A stretch of DNA of 64,000 nt from Fidelibacterota bacterium (GCA_947476625.1 CANJRA010000001.1:1-64000), one strand, 5' to 3'; shown: positions 1 through 8,248, counted from the stretch's first letter. Notes: a model not told the origin generated them from the letters alone. Made by a program: numbers and translations.

Positions 1-111
1 AAGCACTACAACACCAAGCGGCCCCATTCGGCGCTCGGCTATAGGCCACCGGCGCCGGTGACCTATAGCCCGATTCCAGTACCACTCGAACAGAGCCAAA
101 ACATGCAGTAG
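1..111 (+). CDS. IS3-family transposase OrfB, C-terminal end (partial at window edge)
   Basis: The first 36 codons, in frame 1, encode the end of a DDE integrase-core transposase and stop at TAG 109-111. The stretch HYNTKRPHSALGYRPP near the start is the signature that closes the catalytic core of IS3-type OrfB proteins (H-Y-N-x-x-R-P-H-x-x-L-G-Y-x-x-P). The gene begins outside the window, so it may be intact or partial. It lies head-on to the truncated sirtuin gene at 119-442. Confidence 0.8.
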   Translation, partial: KHYNTKRPHSALGYRPPAPVTYSPIPVPLEQSQNMQ

Positions 112-133
112 ACTAACATCACGACTGGTACAG
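1..133 (+). mobile_element. Right end of an IS3-family insertion sequence
   Basis: The window opens inside an insertion sequence. It contains the end of the transposase gene, followed by about 22 bases up to a TGGTACA at 127-133, which reads TGTACCA on the other strand and would suit an IS3-type terminal repeat beginning with TGT. The exact boundary is inferred, because the left end and the target duplication are outside the window. Immediately after it a sirtuin gene, running towards the element, loses its normal sequence. Confidence 0.65.
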
Positions 134-442
134 AAAATCGGTCAGGTCACGGCCGGGCCATTCCTGCTCTAGGCGCGCGAGCGCGATGTGCGCAGCATTG
201 GGACTTATGGCCTCGGCATGATGTTTGGTGCGGCGCATGTTGTAGAACGCGTGCACGCGGGCAGGGTCGCGGGCGAAAGCCTCGGGTGTGGCGACATCTT
301 CGATGCGCACCTTCGACCAAATGCCGCCGGTGTCGCGAAACGTTTCGAGGCCGGATTCCTGCGATATCCCCGCGCCGGTCAGAATGACGATGTGTCCCTC
401 AGGCGGCGGAAACGCTTTAAGGTAAAGTGACGTTTGCGGCAT
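119..442 (-). pseudogene. NAD-dependent deacylase (sirtuin), truncated by the IS element
   Basis: Sirtuins remove acyl groups from lysines using NAD+. The reading frame starts well: [15 protein letters not shown] at about residues 24-38 is the NAD-binding signature, followed by a GGIW motif and a normal helical segment. After about residue 100 (PGRDLT), where a sirtuin should continue with its TQN-x-D catalytic segment and the active-site histidine, the frame runs into the insertion sequence and stops. Only 107 of the usual 235-250 residues remain, without catalytic histidine or zinc cysteines, so the product should be inactive. It is divergent from the phosphatase gene at 485. Confidence 0.8.
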
Positions 443-484
443 GATGGAGAGGGTGAGGGAGCCCCAGAGGAGTGATCAAGCCGC

Positions 485-961
485 ATGATCAAGGTTCTGT
501 TCGTGTGTACGGGAAATATCTGCCGCTCGCCGACCGCTGAAGGCGTTTTCCGGCAGGTCGTGGAAGCGGAGGGATGGGGCCATGAGATAGAGGCGGATTC
601 GGCGGGGACGCACGGCTACCATGTGGGCGAACCGCCCGATCCGCGCACGGTGGAAACGGCGGCGGCGCGCGGTTTCGATCTCAGCGCCTTGCGGGCCCGG
701 CGGGTGCAGCCCGATGATTTTCAGCGCTTCGATCTGATCCTCGCCATGGATCAGGGCCACTACACACATCTCGCAGCCATGCGGCCGACGAACGCGCGGG
801 CGGAGGTGCGTCTGTTTCTGGACTATCACCCGGCCAGCAAAGCGAAGGACGTGCCCGACCCCTACTACGGCGGCCGCACGGGTTTCGAAAACGTGCTCGA
901 TATGGTCGAGGAAGCGAGCCGCGGGCTGCGTGATGCTTTGCGCGTGCGGATTTATACATAA
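485..961 (+). CDS. Low molecular weight protein-tyrosine phosphatase
   Basis: This 158-residue protein has the full LMW-PTP layout. The phosphate-binding loop is near the N-terminus (VCTGNICRS, with C8 and R14 forming C-x5-R), and the general acid aspartate lies in the late DPYYGG motif. It would dephosphorylate tyrosine residues in the cytoplasm; relatives often act on capsule-polymerising tyrosine kinases, but no such kinase is nearby, so the substrate is unknown. A GGAG-type ribosome site sits about 12 bases upstream of ATG 485. It is convergent with thpR, separated by an AT-rich stretch and a large inverted repeat. Confidence 0.93.
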   Translation: MIKVLFVCTGNICRSPTAEGVFRQVVEAEGWGHEIEADSAGTHGYHVGEPPDPRTVETAAARGFDLSALRARRVQPDDFQRFDLILAMDQGHYTHLAAMRPTNARAEVRLFLDYHPASKAKDVPDPYYGGRTGFENVLDMVEEASRGLRDALRVRIYT

Positions 962-983
962 GTTGTTGTTAAATAAATATAGT

Positions 984-1550
984 TCAGTACCTGGTACGGA
1001 TTTCATCGGTACCAGGTACCAAATCGTAATGTACAATCGGCGTGTAGACGGCGGTGTTTTTGCCCAGGCGGCTTTCGAAGAGGGCGAAGCGGTCGACGGC
1101 GAAGGGGCCGGCCTGGAAGAGGGTGTTGCCGACAATGAAGTTCTCTAACCGGACGGAGTGCGGGTGGTTGAGGCGCGCGAGCGTGACGTGGGGGGCGAAT
1201 TTGCGGGTTTCGGGCGGCAGGCCGGCGCGGACGATGGCGGATTCGACCTTGGCCTGAAGGTGCAGCAATGCGGCCGAGGGTTTGACCCCCGCCCATAGCA
1301 TGCGGGCCTTGGTGCCCTCGCCGAAGGTGCCGACGCCCGCGAGTTCCAGACTGAACGCCGGCACCGTGATGCCGGCCAGTAAGGCGTCGATATCCTCCGC
1401 GACGCTTTCTTCGACCTCGCCGATGAAGCACAGCGTGAGATGCATGTTGGCGGGTTCGGTCCACTGTGCGCCCGGCACACCGCTGCTCATGATCATGAGC
1501 CGTGCAATCACACCGTCAGGCAACGGAAGAGCAACGAAAAGCCGCAACAT
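984..1550 (-). CDS. thpR: RNA 2',3'-cyclic phosphodiesterase (2H family)
   Basis: ThpR/LigT proteins open 2',3'-cyclic phosphates on RNA ends. The two H-x-T-x motifs that define the 2H phosphoesterase fold are present: HLTL near residue 37 and HVTL near residue 127, spaced as in the family, and the N-terminus MLRLFVALPLP is typical. Length is 188 residues, slightly long. The extra C-terminal tail (VPGTDEIRTRY) is encoded by the inverted repeat at 987-1019. It lies 17 bases downstream of tesA on the same strand and is probably co-transcribed with it. Confidence 0.92.
   Translation of the reverse strand: MLRLFVALPLPDGVIARLMIMSSGVPGAQWTEPANMHLTLCFIGEVEESVAEDIDALLAGITVPAFSLELAGVGTFGEGTKARMLWAGVKPSAALLHLQAKVESAIVRAGLPPETRKFAPHVTLARLNHPHSVRLENFIVGNTLFQAGPFAVDRFALFESRLGKNTAVYTPIVHYDLVPGTDEIRTRY
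987..1019. repeat. 11-bp perfect inverted repeat inside the 3' end of thpR
   Basis: GTACCTGGTAC (987-997) and GTACCAGGTAC (1009-1019) are perfect reverse complements around an 11-base loop. On the minus strand the hairpin is followed by an AT-rich stretch, so it could help end thpR transcription, though no clean T run follows. It encodes the last eleven or so residues of thpR, after the point where these proteins usually stop, so it looks like an inserted palindrome that extended the frame. Confidence 0.7.
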
Positions 1551-1567
1551 GTTCGCGCGGGGCCTTT

Positions 1568-2320
1568 TTAAGGCGCGCCTTTCGCGCGCTGGGTTTTAAC
1601 CTGATCGATCAGCTTTTCGACCGCGGGCAGAATGCCTTTGACGATGACTTGCACGCCCCCGGGATTGGGATGGATATGATCGCCCTGCATTAAACCCGGC
1701 ACTGTGATCGCGCCTTCGAGAAAGAAAGGATACAGCGGCGCGCCGGTATCTTTTGCGATCTTGTTATAAAGCGCGTTGAAGCGGTCGCCGAAATCACGCC
1801 CCAGATTTGGCGGCGCGATCATGCCGGCGATGAGCACCGGCAAACGGTCGCGCTGCAGTCGCCGCACAATCCATTCAAGATTCTCGGCGGTAATTTTAGG
1901 ATCGACCGCGCGCAAGCCATCGTTGCCGCCCAATTCGACAATCACCGCGTCGGGTTTTTCGCCCAGCGACCATTCAAGGCGCGAACGTCCGCCGCTGGTG
2001 GTATCGCCGGAGAGGCCGGCCTGAAGAACCACGACGTTATGACCCTTACCGCGCAAGGCTTTCTCGAGCTGCGCAGGAAAAGCATCGGCGGGATTGTCGA
2101 GGCCATAGCCCGCTGTGAGGCTATCGCCGAACGCAAGAATACGAACCGGCGCATCGGCGGCCCATGCCGAGAAGCCGCTGGCAAACAGCAGCAGCAGACA
2201 CGCTACCGTCAGCGTTCTTTGTAACAGCTGTTGCAGATCGATCACCTTCAACGCCTTTTGTATCAGCTGTTTAGGTGCTACCACTCGCTGCCTTGCTGCA
2301 AGAAAGTCTCGCGCGCGCAT
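1568..2320 (-). CDS. tesA: Periplasmic arylesterase / lysophospholipase L1-like SGNH hydrolase
   Basis: A 250-residue SGNH hydrolase. Block I is AFGDSLTAGYG with the catalytic serine, block III is GGNDGLR, and the late D-x-x-H pair is in GDHIHP. A hydrophobic stretch (TVACLLLLFASGF) ending in SAWA-AD is a good signal peptide, placing the enzyme in the periplasm. ATG 2320 has GGAGATGA upstream but gives a long N-region of about 35 residues; GTG 2245 would give a more usual signal peptide. It is divergent from ybbA, and the start codons share bases 2318-2321. TesA next to YbbA/YbbP is a recurrent arrangement. Confidence 0.88.
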   Translation of the reverse strand: MRARDFLAARQRVVAPKQLIQKALKVIDLQQLLQRTLTVACLLLLFASGFSAWAADAPVRILAFGDSLTAGYGLDNPADAFPAQLEKALRGKGHNVVVLQAGLSGDTTSGGRSRLEWSLGEKPDAVIVELGGNDGLRAVDPKITAENLEWIVRRLQRDRLPVLIAGMIAPPNLGRDFGDRFNALYNKIAKDTGAPLYPFFLEGAITVPGLMQGDHIHPNPGGVQVIVKGILPAVEKLIDQVKTQRAKGAP

Positions 2321-3032
2321 GATCTCATCTCCGCTCTCTTCCACCACAACCGACGCTGCCATTGTCTTGGACAAAGTCCACCTTACTTTGGATGGGCCAG
2401 CCGGGCCGGTCAACATTCTGCGCGGTGTCGATCTTAACGTCGCCGCCGGGACAGCGCTCGGCGTCGTCGGGCCTTCGGGGTCCGGTAAGACAACAATGCT
2501 GATGATTGTGGCGGGATTGGAGAGTGTATCGTCGGGCCGCGTCGCTATCTCTGGTAAAGACTATGCGGGTCTTAGCGAAGATGCGCTGGCGCTCTTTCGC
2601 CGCGACAACATCGGCATCGTCTTTCAGTCGTTTCACCTCATCCCTACCATGACCGCGCTCGAGAACGTCGCGGTGCCGCTGGAGTTCGCGGGACGCAAAG
2701 ACGCGTTCGACCGCGCCGAGGCGCAATTGAAGGCGGTCGGGCTTGGTCACCGCATCGAACATTATCCGGGTCAGCTATCCGGTGGTGAGCAACAGCGCGT
2801 AGCGCTCGCGCGCGCCTTCGCGGCAGAGCCTAAAATTCTTTTGGCCGACGAGCCGACGGGAAATCTCGACGGCGCCACCGGCCAGCAAATCATCGAGCTT
2901 TTGTTCCAGCTTCACGCGCAGCACAAAACGACATTGGTGCTGATCACCCACGATCTTAAGCTCGCCGCACGCTGCGAGCGCGTGGTGCGCATCGCCGACG
3001 GCCTGATTGTCGGCGAAGGCATGCCGGACTAG
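2319..3032 (+). CDS. ybbA: ABC transporter ATP-binding protein, YbbA/LolD type
   Basis: A 237-residue ATPase with Walker [10 protein letters not shown] near residue 49, a Q-loop, the signature [15 protein letters not shown] and Walker [14 protein letters not shown]. This is the LolD/MacB/YbbA branch, which powers mechanotransmission permeases rather than classical pores. The frame is open further upstream, but ATG 2319 gives a normal N-terminus and removes a 68-residue extension that would lie inside tesA. The permease gene follows after 3 bases. With tesA divergent, the set matches the YbbA-YbbP-TesA group; its physiological substrate is not established. Confidence 0.9.
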   Translation: MISSPLSSTTTDAAIVLDKVHLTLDGPAGPVNILRGVDLNVAAGTALGVVGPSGSGKTTMLMIVAGLESVSSGRVAISGKDYAGLSEDALALFRRDNIGIVFQSFHLIPTMTALENVAVPLEFAGRKDAFDRAEAQLKAVGLGHRIEHYPGQLSGGEQQRVALARAFAAEPKILLADEPTGNLDGATGQQIIELLFQLHAQHKTTLVLITHDLKLAARCERVVRIADGLIVGEGMPD

Positions 3033-3035
3033 GCC

Positions 3036-5588
3036 ATGGATCAATTCGCCCTCGCCGTGCGATTTGCCATGCGCGAGCTGCGCGGCGGCATTCGCGGATT
3101 TCGTATTTTCCTGGCCTGTATCGCCATCGGCGTAGCGGCCATCGCGGGTGCGACGTCGATGAACCAGTCCGTAAAAGCCGGCATCGAAGGCGACGCGCAA
3201 CCGTTATTGGGCGGCGATCTGCAGGCCCGCATCAGCGCGCGGCCTTTGAGCAACGAAGAAGCCGCAGCCTTGCAAAAAACCGGCGCGGTTACGCGGCTGG
3301 TCCAACTGCGCTCCATGGCGCGCACGGAAAATCCTGACGGGACGGTCGCACAGCGCACATTGATCGAGTTGAAAGCCGTCGAGGACACATACCCGCTTTA
3401 CGGCGAGATGAAGATCGATCCCCCGGCGCCGTTGCGTGAGACTCTGGCCGACCAAAATGGCCTTTGGGGCGCGGTGATAGATGCATCGCTGCTGACGCGG
3501 CTGCATTTGAAAGTCGGCGACATCTTTAAAGTCGGGGAAGCGACGCTGCAGATTCGCGCGGCCATTGTTCAAGAACCCGACAAGGCTGTGACGTTTGCCA
3601 CTGCTGGACCCCGCGTCATGGTGGCTGCTGGTGCGATCGGCGCGACAGAGCTGGTGCGCGAGGGGAGTTTGGTTGACTACATCTACAACATCAAACTTAC
3701 CGGCGATGAAACACCGCAACAGATGCGCGCGCGGTTGCTGCGCGATTTTCCCAAAGCGGGCTGGCGCATTCGCGGCTTGAACCAAGCGGCACAGGGGCTC
3801 GATAACTTCCTCGATAACGTGACGCTGTTTCTGACGCTGGTGGGACTCACCGCGTTATTGACCGGCGGAATTGGTGTCGCCAACGCCGTGCGCGCGCACT
3901 TGGCGGGACGGCTAACGACGATTGCGACGTTGAAATGCCTGGGCGCGCCGGCCGACACGATATTCATGATGTATCTGGTGCAGCTCGGCGTGCTGGCGGT
4001 GATAGGAATCATCATCGGCCTCGTCATCGGCGGGCTGATCCCTCTTGCCGCTGCGCGCGCCATCGGCGACCTGCTGCCGGTAAAAGCGCACATGGGTATC
4101 TATCCCTGGGCATTGGGCCAGGCGGCTATTTTCGGTGCGCTGACGTCGGCACTGTTCACGCTGTGGCCGCTGGCGCGCGCGCGGGATATTCCGCCGGTTG
4201 CGTTGTTTCGCAATCTGCTGGCGGCTTCAAACCGCCGCCCGCGGGGAAAATATATGATCGCCATTTGCGTCGTTGCCGTCGCTTTGGCGGCCTTTACCAT
4301 CGGCGCCGCTGAAGAACCGCGTTACGCGGCGTGGTTTGTGGCCGGCACAGGCGCGGCGTTGGGTTTGTTCAGCCTTGCCGCCAGCGGCGTGATGAAACTC
4401 GCGGCGCGTTTGAGCGCTGGCAGAAACAGCGCTACCGCCGGGCGGCCGTCCCTGCGGCTGGCGCTTGCCAATCTTTATCGTCCGGGTGCTCCGACAACAT
4501 CGGTCGTTCTGTCGTTGGGCCTGGGGCTTTCGGTATTGGTGACGATCGCGCTGCTGCAGGCGAATTTAAATACGCGGATTAAGGAAGGTTTGCCCGGCGA
4601 CGCGCCGAGCATGTTCTTTGTCGATATTCAGCCCGAGCAAACGGAGCCGTTTAGACAGATCGTTGAAAGCGTGCCGGGCGTGCACAAGGTGCTGACGGCG
4701 AATATGATTCGCGGACGCATCACCAAACTCAACGACGTACCGGCCGAGCAGGCAAAGATCAATTCCAACAGCCGTTGGGCGATCCGCGGCGAACGCGGCA
4801 TTTCCACCTCGGCCACTTTGCCCGACAGCGCGCGCCTGACAGAGGGTGCGTGGTGGGCACCGGACCATAGCGGTGAGAACCTGGTGTCGATTGATGCCCA
4901 AGTGGCGCGCGATTTTTATCTTAAGCTCGGCGACACGCTGACGGTGGAAGTCTTGGGCCGCGAGATCACCGCCAAGGTCGCAAGCTTTCGCGATATCAGC
5001 TGGCAATCGGGCGCGTTGAATTTCGCGCTGATCTTTTCGCCGAACGCCCTTGCCAGTGCGCCGGGCATTTCTATCGCCACTGTCAACTCCGACCCCGGCA
5101 CGGAGGAAATCATCGAGAGTGCGGTGCTGGATAAAATGCCGAACGTGACCATTGTTCAGGTGCGCGACGCACTGGAGCGAGTGAAGTCGGTTTTGGATTC
5201 GCTGGAGCTGGCCGTGCGCTTGACGGCGGGCGTGGCGCTGGTGGCGGGCGCGCTGGTGCTGGCCGGCGCCATTGCCGCCGGACACGCGCGGCGGATTTAT
5301 GAGTCGGTGGTGTTGAAAGTGCTCGGCGCGACACGCGCCGACGTGCTGCGCGCCTTTTTGTTCGAGTACCTGCTCCTGGGCCTGGCGACCGGGGTGATCG
5401 CGGCAGGTGTCGGCACCGCCGCCGCGTATGGCGTCGTCGCCAAAGTGATGAAAATTGGCTGGGCGTTGGATGTCGGGCTGATCGTCAGCGTGATTACAGG
5501 CTGCATAGCCGTGACGCTTTTGGCGGGCTTTACGGGAACTTGGCGGGCCATGGGAATCAAGGCCGCGCCGCTGTTACGGAACGACTAA
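3036..5588 (+). CDS. ybbP: FtsX-like ABC permease, YbbP type
   Basis: An 850-residue permease partner of the ATPase just upstream. One membrane helix lies near residues 20-40, then a large periplasmic domain, a first FtsX block of three helices at about 255-375, two more helices around 400-450, a second periplasmic domain, and a final FtsX block at about 720-845. This ten-helix plan with two FtsX domains is the YbbP/MacB-related layout for moving lipids or releasing envelope substrates. ATG 3036 follows the ybbA stop by 3 bases, so the two are translated together. The frame is intact. Confidence 0.9.
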   Translation: MDQFALAVRFAMRELRGGIRGFRIFLACIAIGVAAIAGATSMNQSVKAGIEGDAQPLLGGDLQARISARPLSNEEAAALQKTGAVTRLVQLRSMARTENPDGTVAQRTLIELKAVEDTYPLYGEMKIDPPAPLRETLADQNGLWGAVIDASLLTRLHLKVGDIFKVGEATLQIRAAIVQEPDKAVTFATAGPRVMVAAGAIGATELVREGSLVDYIYNIKLTGDETPQQMRARLLRDFPKAGWRIRGLNQAAQGLDNFLDNVTLFLTLVGLTALLTGGIGVANAVRAHLAGRLTTIATLKCLGAPADTIFMMYLVQLGVLAVIGIIIGLVIGGLIPLAAARAIGDLLPVKAHMGIYPWALGQAAIFGALTSALFTLWPLARARDIPPVALFRNLLAASNRRPRGKYMIAICVVAVALAAFTIGAAEEPRYAAWFVAGTGAALGLFSLAASGVMKLAARLSAGRNSATAGRPSLRLALANLYRPGAPTTSVVLSLGLGLSVLVTIALLQANLNTRIKEGLPGDAPSMFFVDIQPEQTEPFRQIVESVPGVHKVLTANMIRGRITKLNDVPAEQAKINSNSRWAIRGERGISTSATLPDSARLTEGAWWAPDHSGENLVSIDAQVARDFYLKLGDTLTVEVLGREITAKVASFRDISWQSGALNFALIFSPNALASAPGISIATVNSDPGTEEIIESAVLDKMPNVTIVQVRDALERVKSVLDSLELAVRLTAGVALVAGALVLAGAIAAGHARRIYESVVLKVLGATRADVLRAFLFEYLLLGLATGVIAAGVGTAAAYGVVAKVMKIGWALDVGLIVSVITGCIAVTLLAGFTGTWRAMGIKAAPLLRND

Positions 5589-5741
5589 GCTAACATATTG
5601 ATATTGTTTACTTAGTTTACAGCTCTTTTGTGTGAAATTTGGGTCATTCGCGCCGATTTCGGTTGCGAAGACCCCGGCAAGTCCCAATATATCGCTAGAG
5701 CCCGTCAGCTGTGTGCGGGTGTTTAACATGCGAGGAAAACG

Positions 5742-6503
5742 ATGGCCTTCGAAACCGACCGCAGACCGTTAGCCGCCGCTTATGACACAACCGCACGCGC
5801 CGATGCCGCGCCGATTGACGCTGGGCTGCGCACGTACATGCTGCGCGTTTACAATTATATGGCCTCAGGCTTGTTCCTGTCGGGCCTCGTCGCATTGCTC
5901 GTCGCCAACAACGAAGGGCTGCGCGATGCCTTCTTTAAAGTCACCGAAACCGGCCGCTTCGCCGGCTACACCGGCTTAGGCTTGGTCGCGGTCTTCGCGC
6001 CGATTGGCTTGCTGTTGGCGATGAGCTTTGGCCAGCAGCGCATGAAGACAACAACGCTTCAAACGCTTTACTGGGGCTTTGTGGCGCTGATGGGCGTGGG
6101 CCTGTCGGTAGTGCTGATGGTTTACACCGGCGTCAGCGTGACGCGCGTGTTCTTTATCACCTCGGCCGCCTTTGGTGGTTTGAGCCTTTATGGCTATACG
6201 ACCAAGCGCGACCTGTCGGGCTTCCGTAGCTTCCTCGTCATGGGCCTGATCGGACTTCTCATCGCGAGCGTGGTGCAGATGTTCTTTCCGAGCGCCATGA
6301 TGCACTTCCTGATCTCGGTGGTGGGCGTGCTGTTGTTCGCGGCTCTTACAGCGCACGACACGCAAGCCATCAAGAATCAGTATCTGACCATCCGGGGTTC
6401 TAGCTACGAAGACTCCTCGGCCATTATGGGCGCCGTCAATCTGTATCTGGACTTTATCAATCTGTTCCAGTTCCTGATGAGCCTGGTGGGCCAGCGCCGC
6501 TAA
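5742..6503 (+). CDS. BAX inhibitor-1 / YccA family membrane protein
   Basis: A 253-residue protein with about seven membrane helices after a soluble N-terminus of some 45 residues that starts with AFETDRRPL. The late segment ALTAHDTQAIKNQY followed by a helix ending in FQFLMSLVGQRR is typical of bacterial Bax1-I proteins, which form pH-sensitive cation leaks and in some bacteria interact with FtsH. GAGGAAAACG lies just before ATG 5742. It is transcribed alone and ends in a strong terminator at 6525. Confidence 0.93.
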   Translation: MAFETDRRPLAAAYDTTARADAAPIDAGLRTYMLRVYNYMASGLFLSGLVALLVANNEGLRDAFFKVTETGRFAGYTGLGLVAVFAPIGLLLAMSFGQQRMKTTTLQTLYWGFVALMGVGLSVVLMVYTGVSVTRVFFITSAAFGGLSLYGYTTKRDLSGFRSFLVMGLIGLLIASVVQMFFPSAMMHFLISVVGVLLFAALTAHDTQAIKNQYLTIRGSSYEDSSAIMGAVNLYLDFINLFQFLMSLVGQRR

Positions 6504-6524
6504 ATATCGGCGATACGCAAAGAC

Positions 6525-6554
6525 AAAAACCCGGGCTGCAAAGCCCGGGTTTTT
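6525..6554. terminator. Bidirectional intrinsic terminator
   Basis: A 13-bp perfect stem, AAAAACCCGGGCT pairing with AGCCCGGGTTTTT, around a GCAA tetraloop. It has a T run on both strands and lies between the convergent Bax1-I and aminotransferase genes, so it can serve both. Confidence 0.92.
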
Positions 6555-6561
6555 TATGTGG

Positions 6562-7725
6562 CTAGCGTTTGAAGTGGCGCGTTAGGCGCGTCAGGGCCTC
6601 GATCAGCACGTCATCACTTTTGCAGAACGCGAAGCGGTTCAGCGTTTTTGGTGCTTCGGATTCGTAAAACGCGCTAACAGGAATAGCCGCGACACCCGCT
6701 TCGGTCGTGAGGTGTCGGCAAAATGCGACGTCGTCGCCATCAAATCCGAAGACAGCGAAATCCGCGGTCACGAAATATGTGCCGTCGCTTTCCAGCACTG
6801 TGAACCCGATCTCGCGCAGGCCTGCTGCCAGCAGATCGCGCTTGGCTTGAAGTGTACTTACGAGATTGGAGAAATAGGCATCATCCTTTTCGAGCCCATA
6901 GGCCACGGCGCGCTGGAGATTAGGCGGTGTCGTAAAGGTCAGGAATTGATGTGTCTTCGCGGCGGCCTGCAACAGCGCGGGCGCGGCGGTTACGTAGCCC
7001 ACTTTCCATCCGGTCAGAGAGAATGTCTTTCCCGCCGATCCTATTCTTAGACACCGCGTGCGCATGCCGGGGAGCGTCATCAGCGGAATATGCGGCCGGT
7101 TTGCAAAGGTCAGATGCTCGTAGACTTCGTCGCATATCGCATAAGCATCAAACCGCGCGACAAGGTTGGCAATGAAGGTCAGCTCCTCGCGCATGAACAC
7201 TTTGCCGATGGGGTTCATGGGCGAGTTGAGCACGATGGCTTTTGTTTTCGGACCGAATGCCGCCGCCAAAGCTTCGCGCGGCAGTTCCCAGTACGGCGGC
7301 GCCAGACGTACACATTTCGGGACGCCGCCCGCCAACCGCACGATCGGCAGGTAACTATCGTACAGAGGTTCGATCAGCACCACTTCATCGCCGGGGTTTA
7401 TGAGTCCCAACAGGCACGCTGCCAGCGCTTCGGTGGCGCCCGAGGTCACCATCACCTCGTCCTTCCAGACTATATCCAGTGCGTAGAAACGCGTGGCGTG
7501 CGTAGCGACCGCTTGGCGCAAATCCGGCACACCCAGCATTGGCGGATATTGATTGGGCTGATCGTTTAGAAACAGTGCAGCTTGGGCGCGCATATCTTCA
7601 TGCCCATTGCCATCCGGAAATCCCTGGCCGAGATTAATCGCACGGTGTGCGGTCGCGAGTTGCGACATGACCGTGAAGATCGTCGTACCTAGGGGAGAAA
7701 ATATGGCGTTGGTCGGCTTGGGCAT
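6562..7725 (-). CDS. Class I/II pyridoxal-phosphate aminotransferase
   Basis: A 387-residue fold-type I aminotransferase. Visible are NLGQGFPD near the N-terminus, TSGATEALAA, NSPMNPIGK, CDEVYEHL with the cofactor-binding aspartate and tyrosine, and SAGKTFSLTGWKVGY with the Schiff-base lysine. The best match by motif is the methionine/kynurenine/glutamine-keto acid group (YbdL, KAT), but substrate cannot be read from sequence. ATG 7725 (MPKPTN) fits the family; an in-frame GTG at 7767 would add 14 residues. The 3' end shares the terminator at 6525-6554. Confidence 0.92.
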   Translation of the reverse strand: MPKPTNAIFSPLGTTIFTVMSQLATAHRAINLGQGFPDGNGHEDMRAQAALFLNDQPNQYPPMLGVPDLRQAVATHATRFYALDIVWKDEVMVTSGATEALAACLLGLINPGDEVVLIEPLYDSYLPIVRLAGGVPKCVRLAPPYWELPREALAAAFGPKTKAIVLNSPMNPIGKVFMREELTFIANLVARFDAYAICDEVYEHLTFANRPHIPLMTLPGMRTRCLRIGSAGKTFSLTGWKVGYVTAAPALLQAAAKTHQFLTFTTPPNLQRAVAYGLEKDDAYFSNLVSTLQAKRDLLAAGLREIGFTVLESDGTYFVTADFAVFGFDGDDVAFCRHLTTEAGVAAIPVSAFYESEAPKTLNRFAFCKSDDVLIEALTRLTRHFKR

Positions 7726-7902
7726 GGGGCCGAGACTACCGCCCTGATCGCACTGTGTTATCGGCACGGATCATAGCCGCTCGTAAAAAGTGTGCTAGGC
7801 GATTCCCGCACGGCAGGGAACGAAGTTCGCGATGCGGCGTTTTTATATTGTGCAAATCTTTTACACACTGCAATCACGCACGCTGCAATCAAGGAGTTTC
7901 AC

Positions 7903-7986
7903 ATGGGTAGGGCATTTCTTCTCTGGCTTTTTGGCGTTCCGGTTTCTGTCATCTTGTTGATTGCTCTTTTAACCAGTTGGATCTGA
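7903..7986 (+). CDS. 27-residue single-span membrane peptide
   Basis: A very short frame, MGRAFLLWLFGVPVSVILL and eight more residues, starting 6 bases after a perfect AAGGAG (7891-7896). Almost the whole peptide is one membrane helix. Similar tiny peptides beginning MGRA-x-LLWLxGxP occur in many proteobacteria, which together with the ribosome site argues for a real gene. Function is unknown. It is alone between the aminotransferase and the exported haem-motif protein. Confidence 0.6.
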   Translation: MGRAFLLWLFGVPVSVILLIALLTSWI

Positions 7987-8016
7987 GTTGGCGGACTTTG
8001 AATGTGAATAATGTGA

Positions 8017-8046
8017 ATGTTTGACTCGCGTCCGCGAGTCAAACAT
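8017..8046. repeat. 14-bp perfect inverted repeat downstream of the small membrane gene
   Basis: ATGTTTGACTCGCG and CGCGAGTCAAACAT are perfect reverse complements separated by two bases. The hairpin would be very stable but has no T run after it, so it may be a weak terminator, an RNA stabiliser, or a repeat element. The stretch 7987-8174 holds no other visible gene. Confidence 0.6.
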
Positions 8047-8174
8047 TTCGCTTTGCCATGCTCCTTATCGGGACTCTTTAAGAGTGAGCCGACCTGGATA
8101 CGCGTTCGGGTTTGGCCAGTATAAAATTTAATTTCCGACTGATTTTCAACGCTCGACATTGCGTTTAAAAAGAA

Positions 8175-8200
8175 ACACCCCGTCGTAAACGACGGGGTGT
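8175..8200 (-). terminator. Intrinsic terminator of the haem-motif protein gene
   Basis: On the minus strand an 11-bp stem, ACACCCCGTCG with CGACGGGGTGT and a four-base loop, is followed by TTCTTTTT. It lies 49 bases after the stop of the gene at 8249-10417. A second hairpin (CGGGGTGCC / GGCACCCCG, 8212-8235) precedes it. Confidence 0.85.
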
Positions 8201-8248
8201 TGGAAACCTTTCGGGGTGCCGGTGACGGCACCCCGAGACGTAAGCGTA

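Noticed and set aside
2115-2318. Upstream extension of ybbA by 68 codons
   Set aside because: The extension lies inside tesA, is cysteine- and serine-rich, and ATG 2319 gives a normal ABC protein.
7861-7895. Repeated CTGCAATCA before the small membrane gene, as a possible CRISPR-like repeat
   Set aside because: Only two short copies, adjacent, with no spacer regularity.
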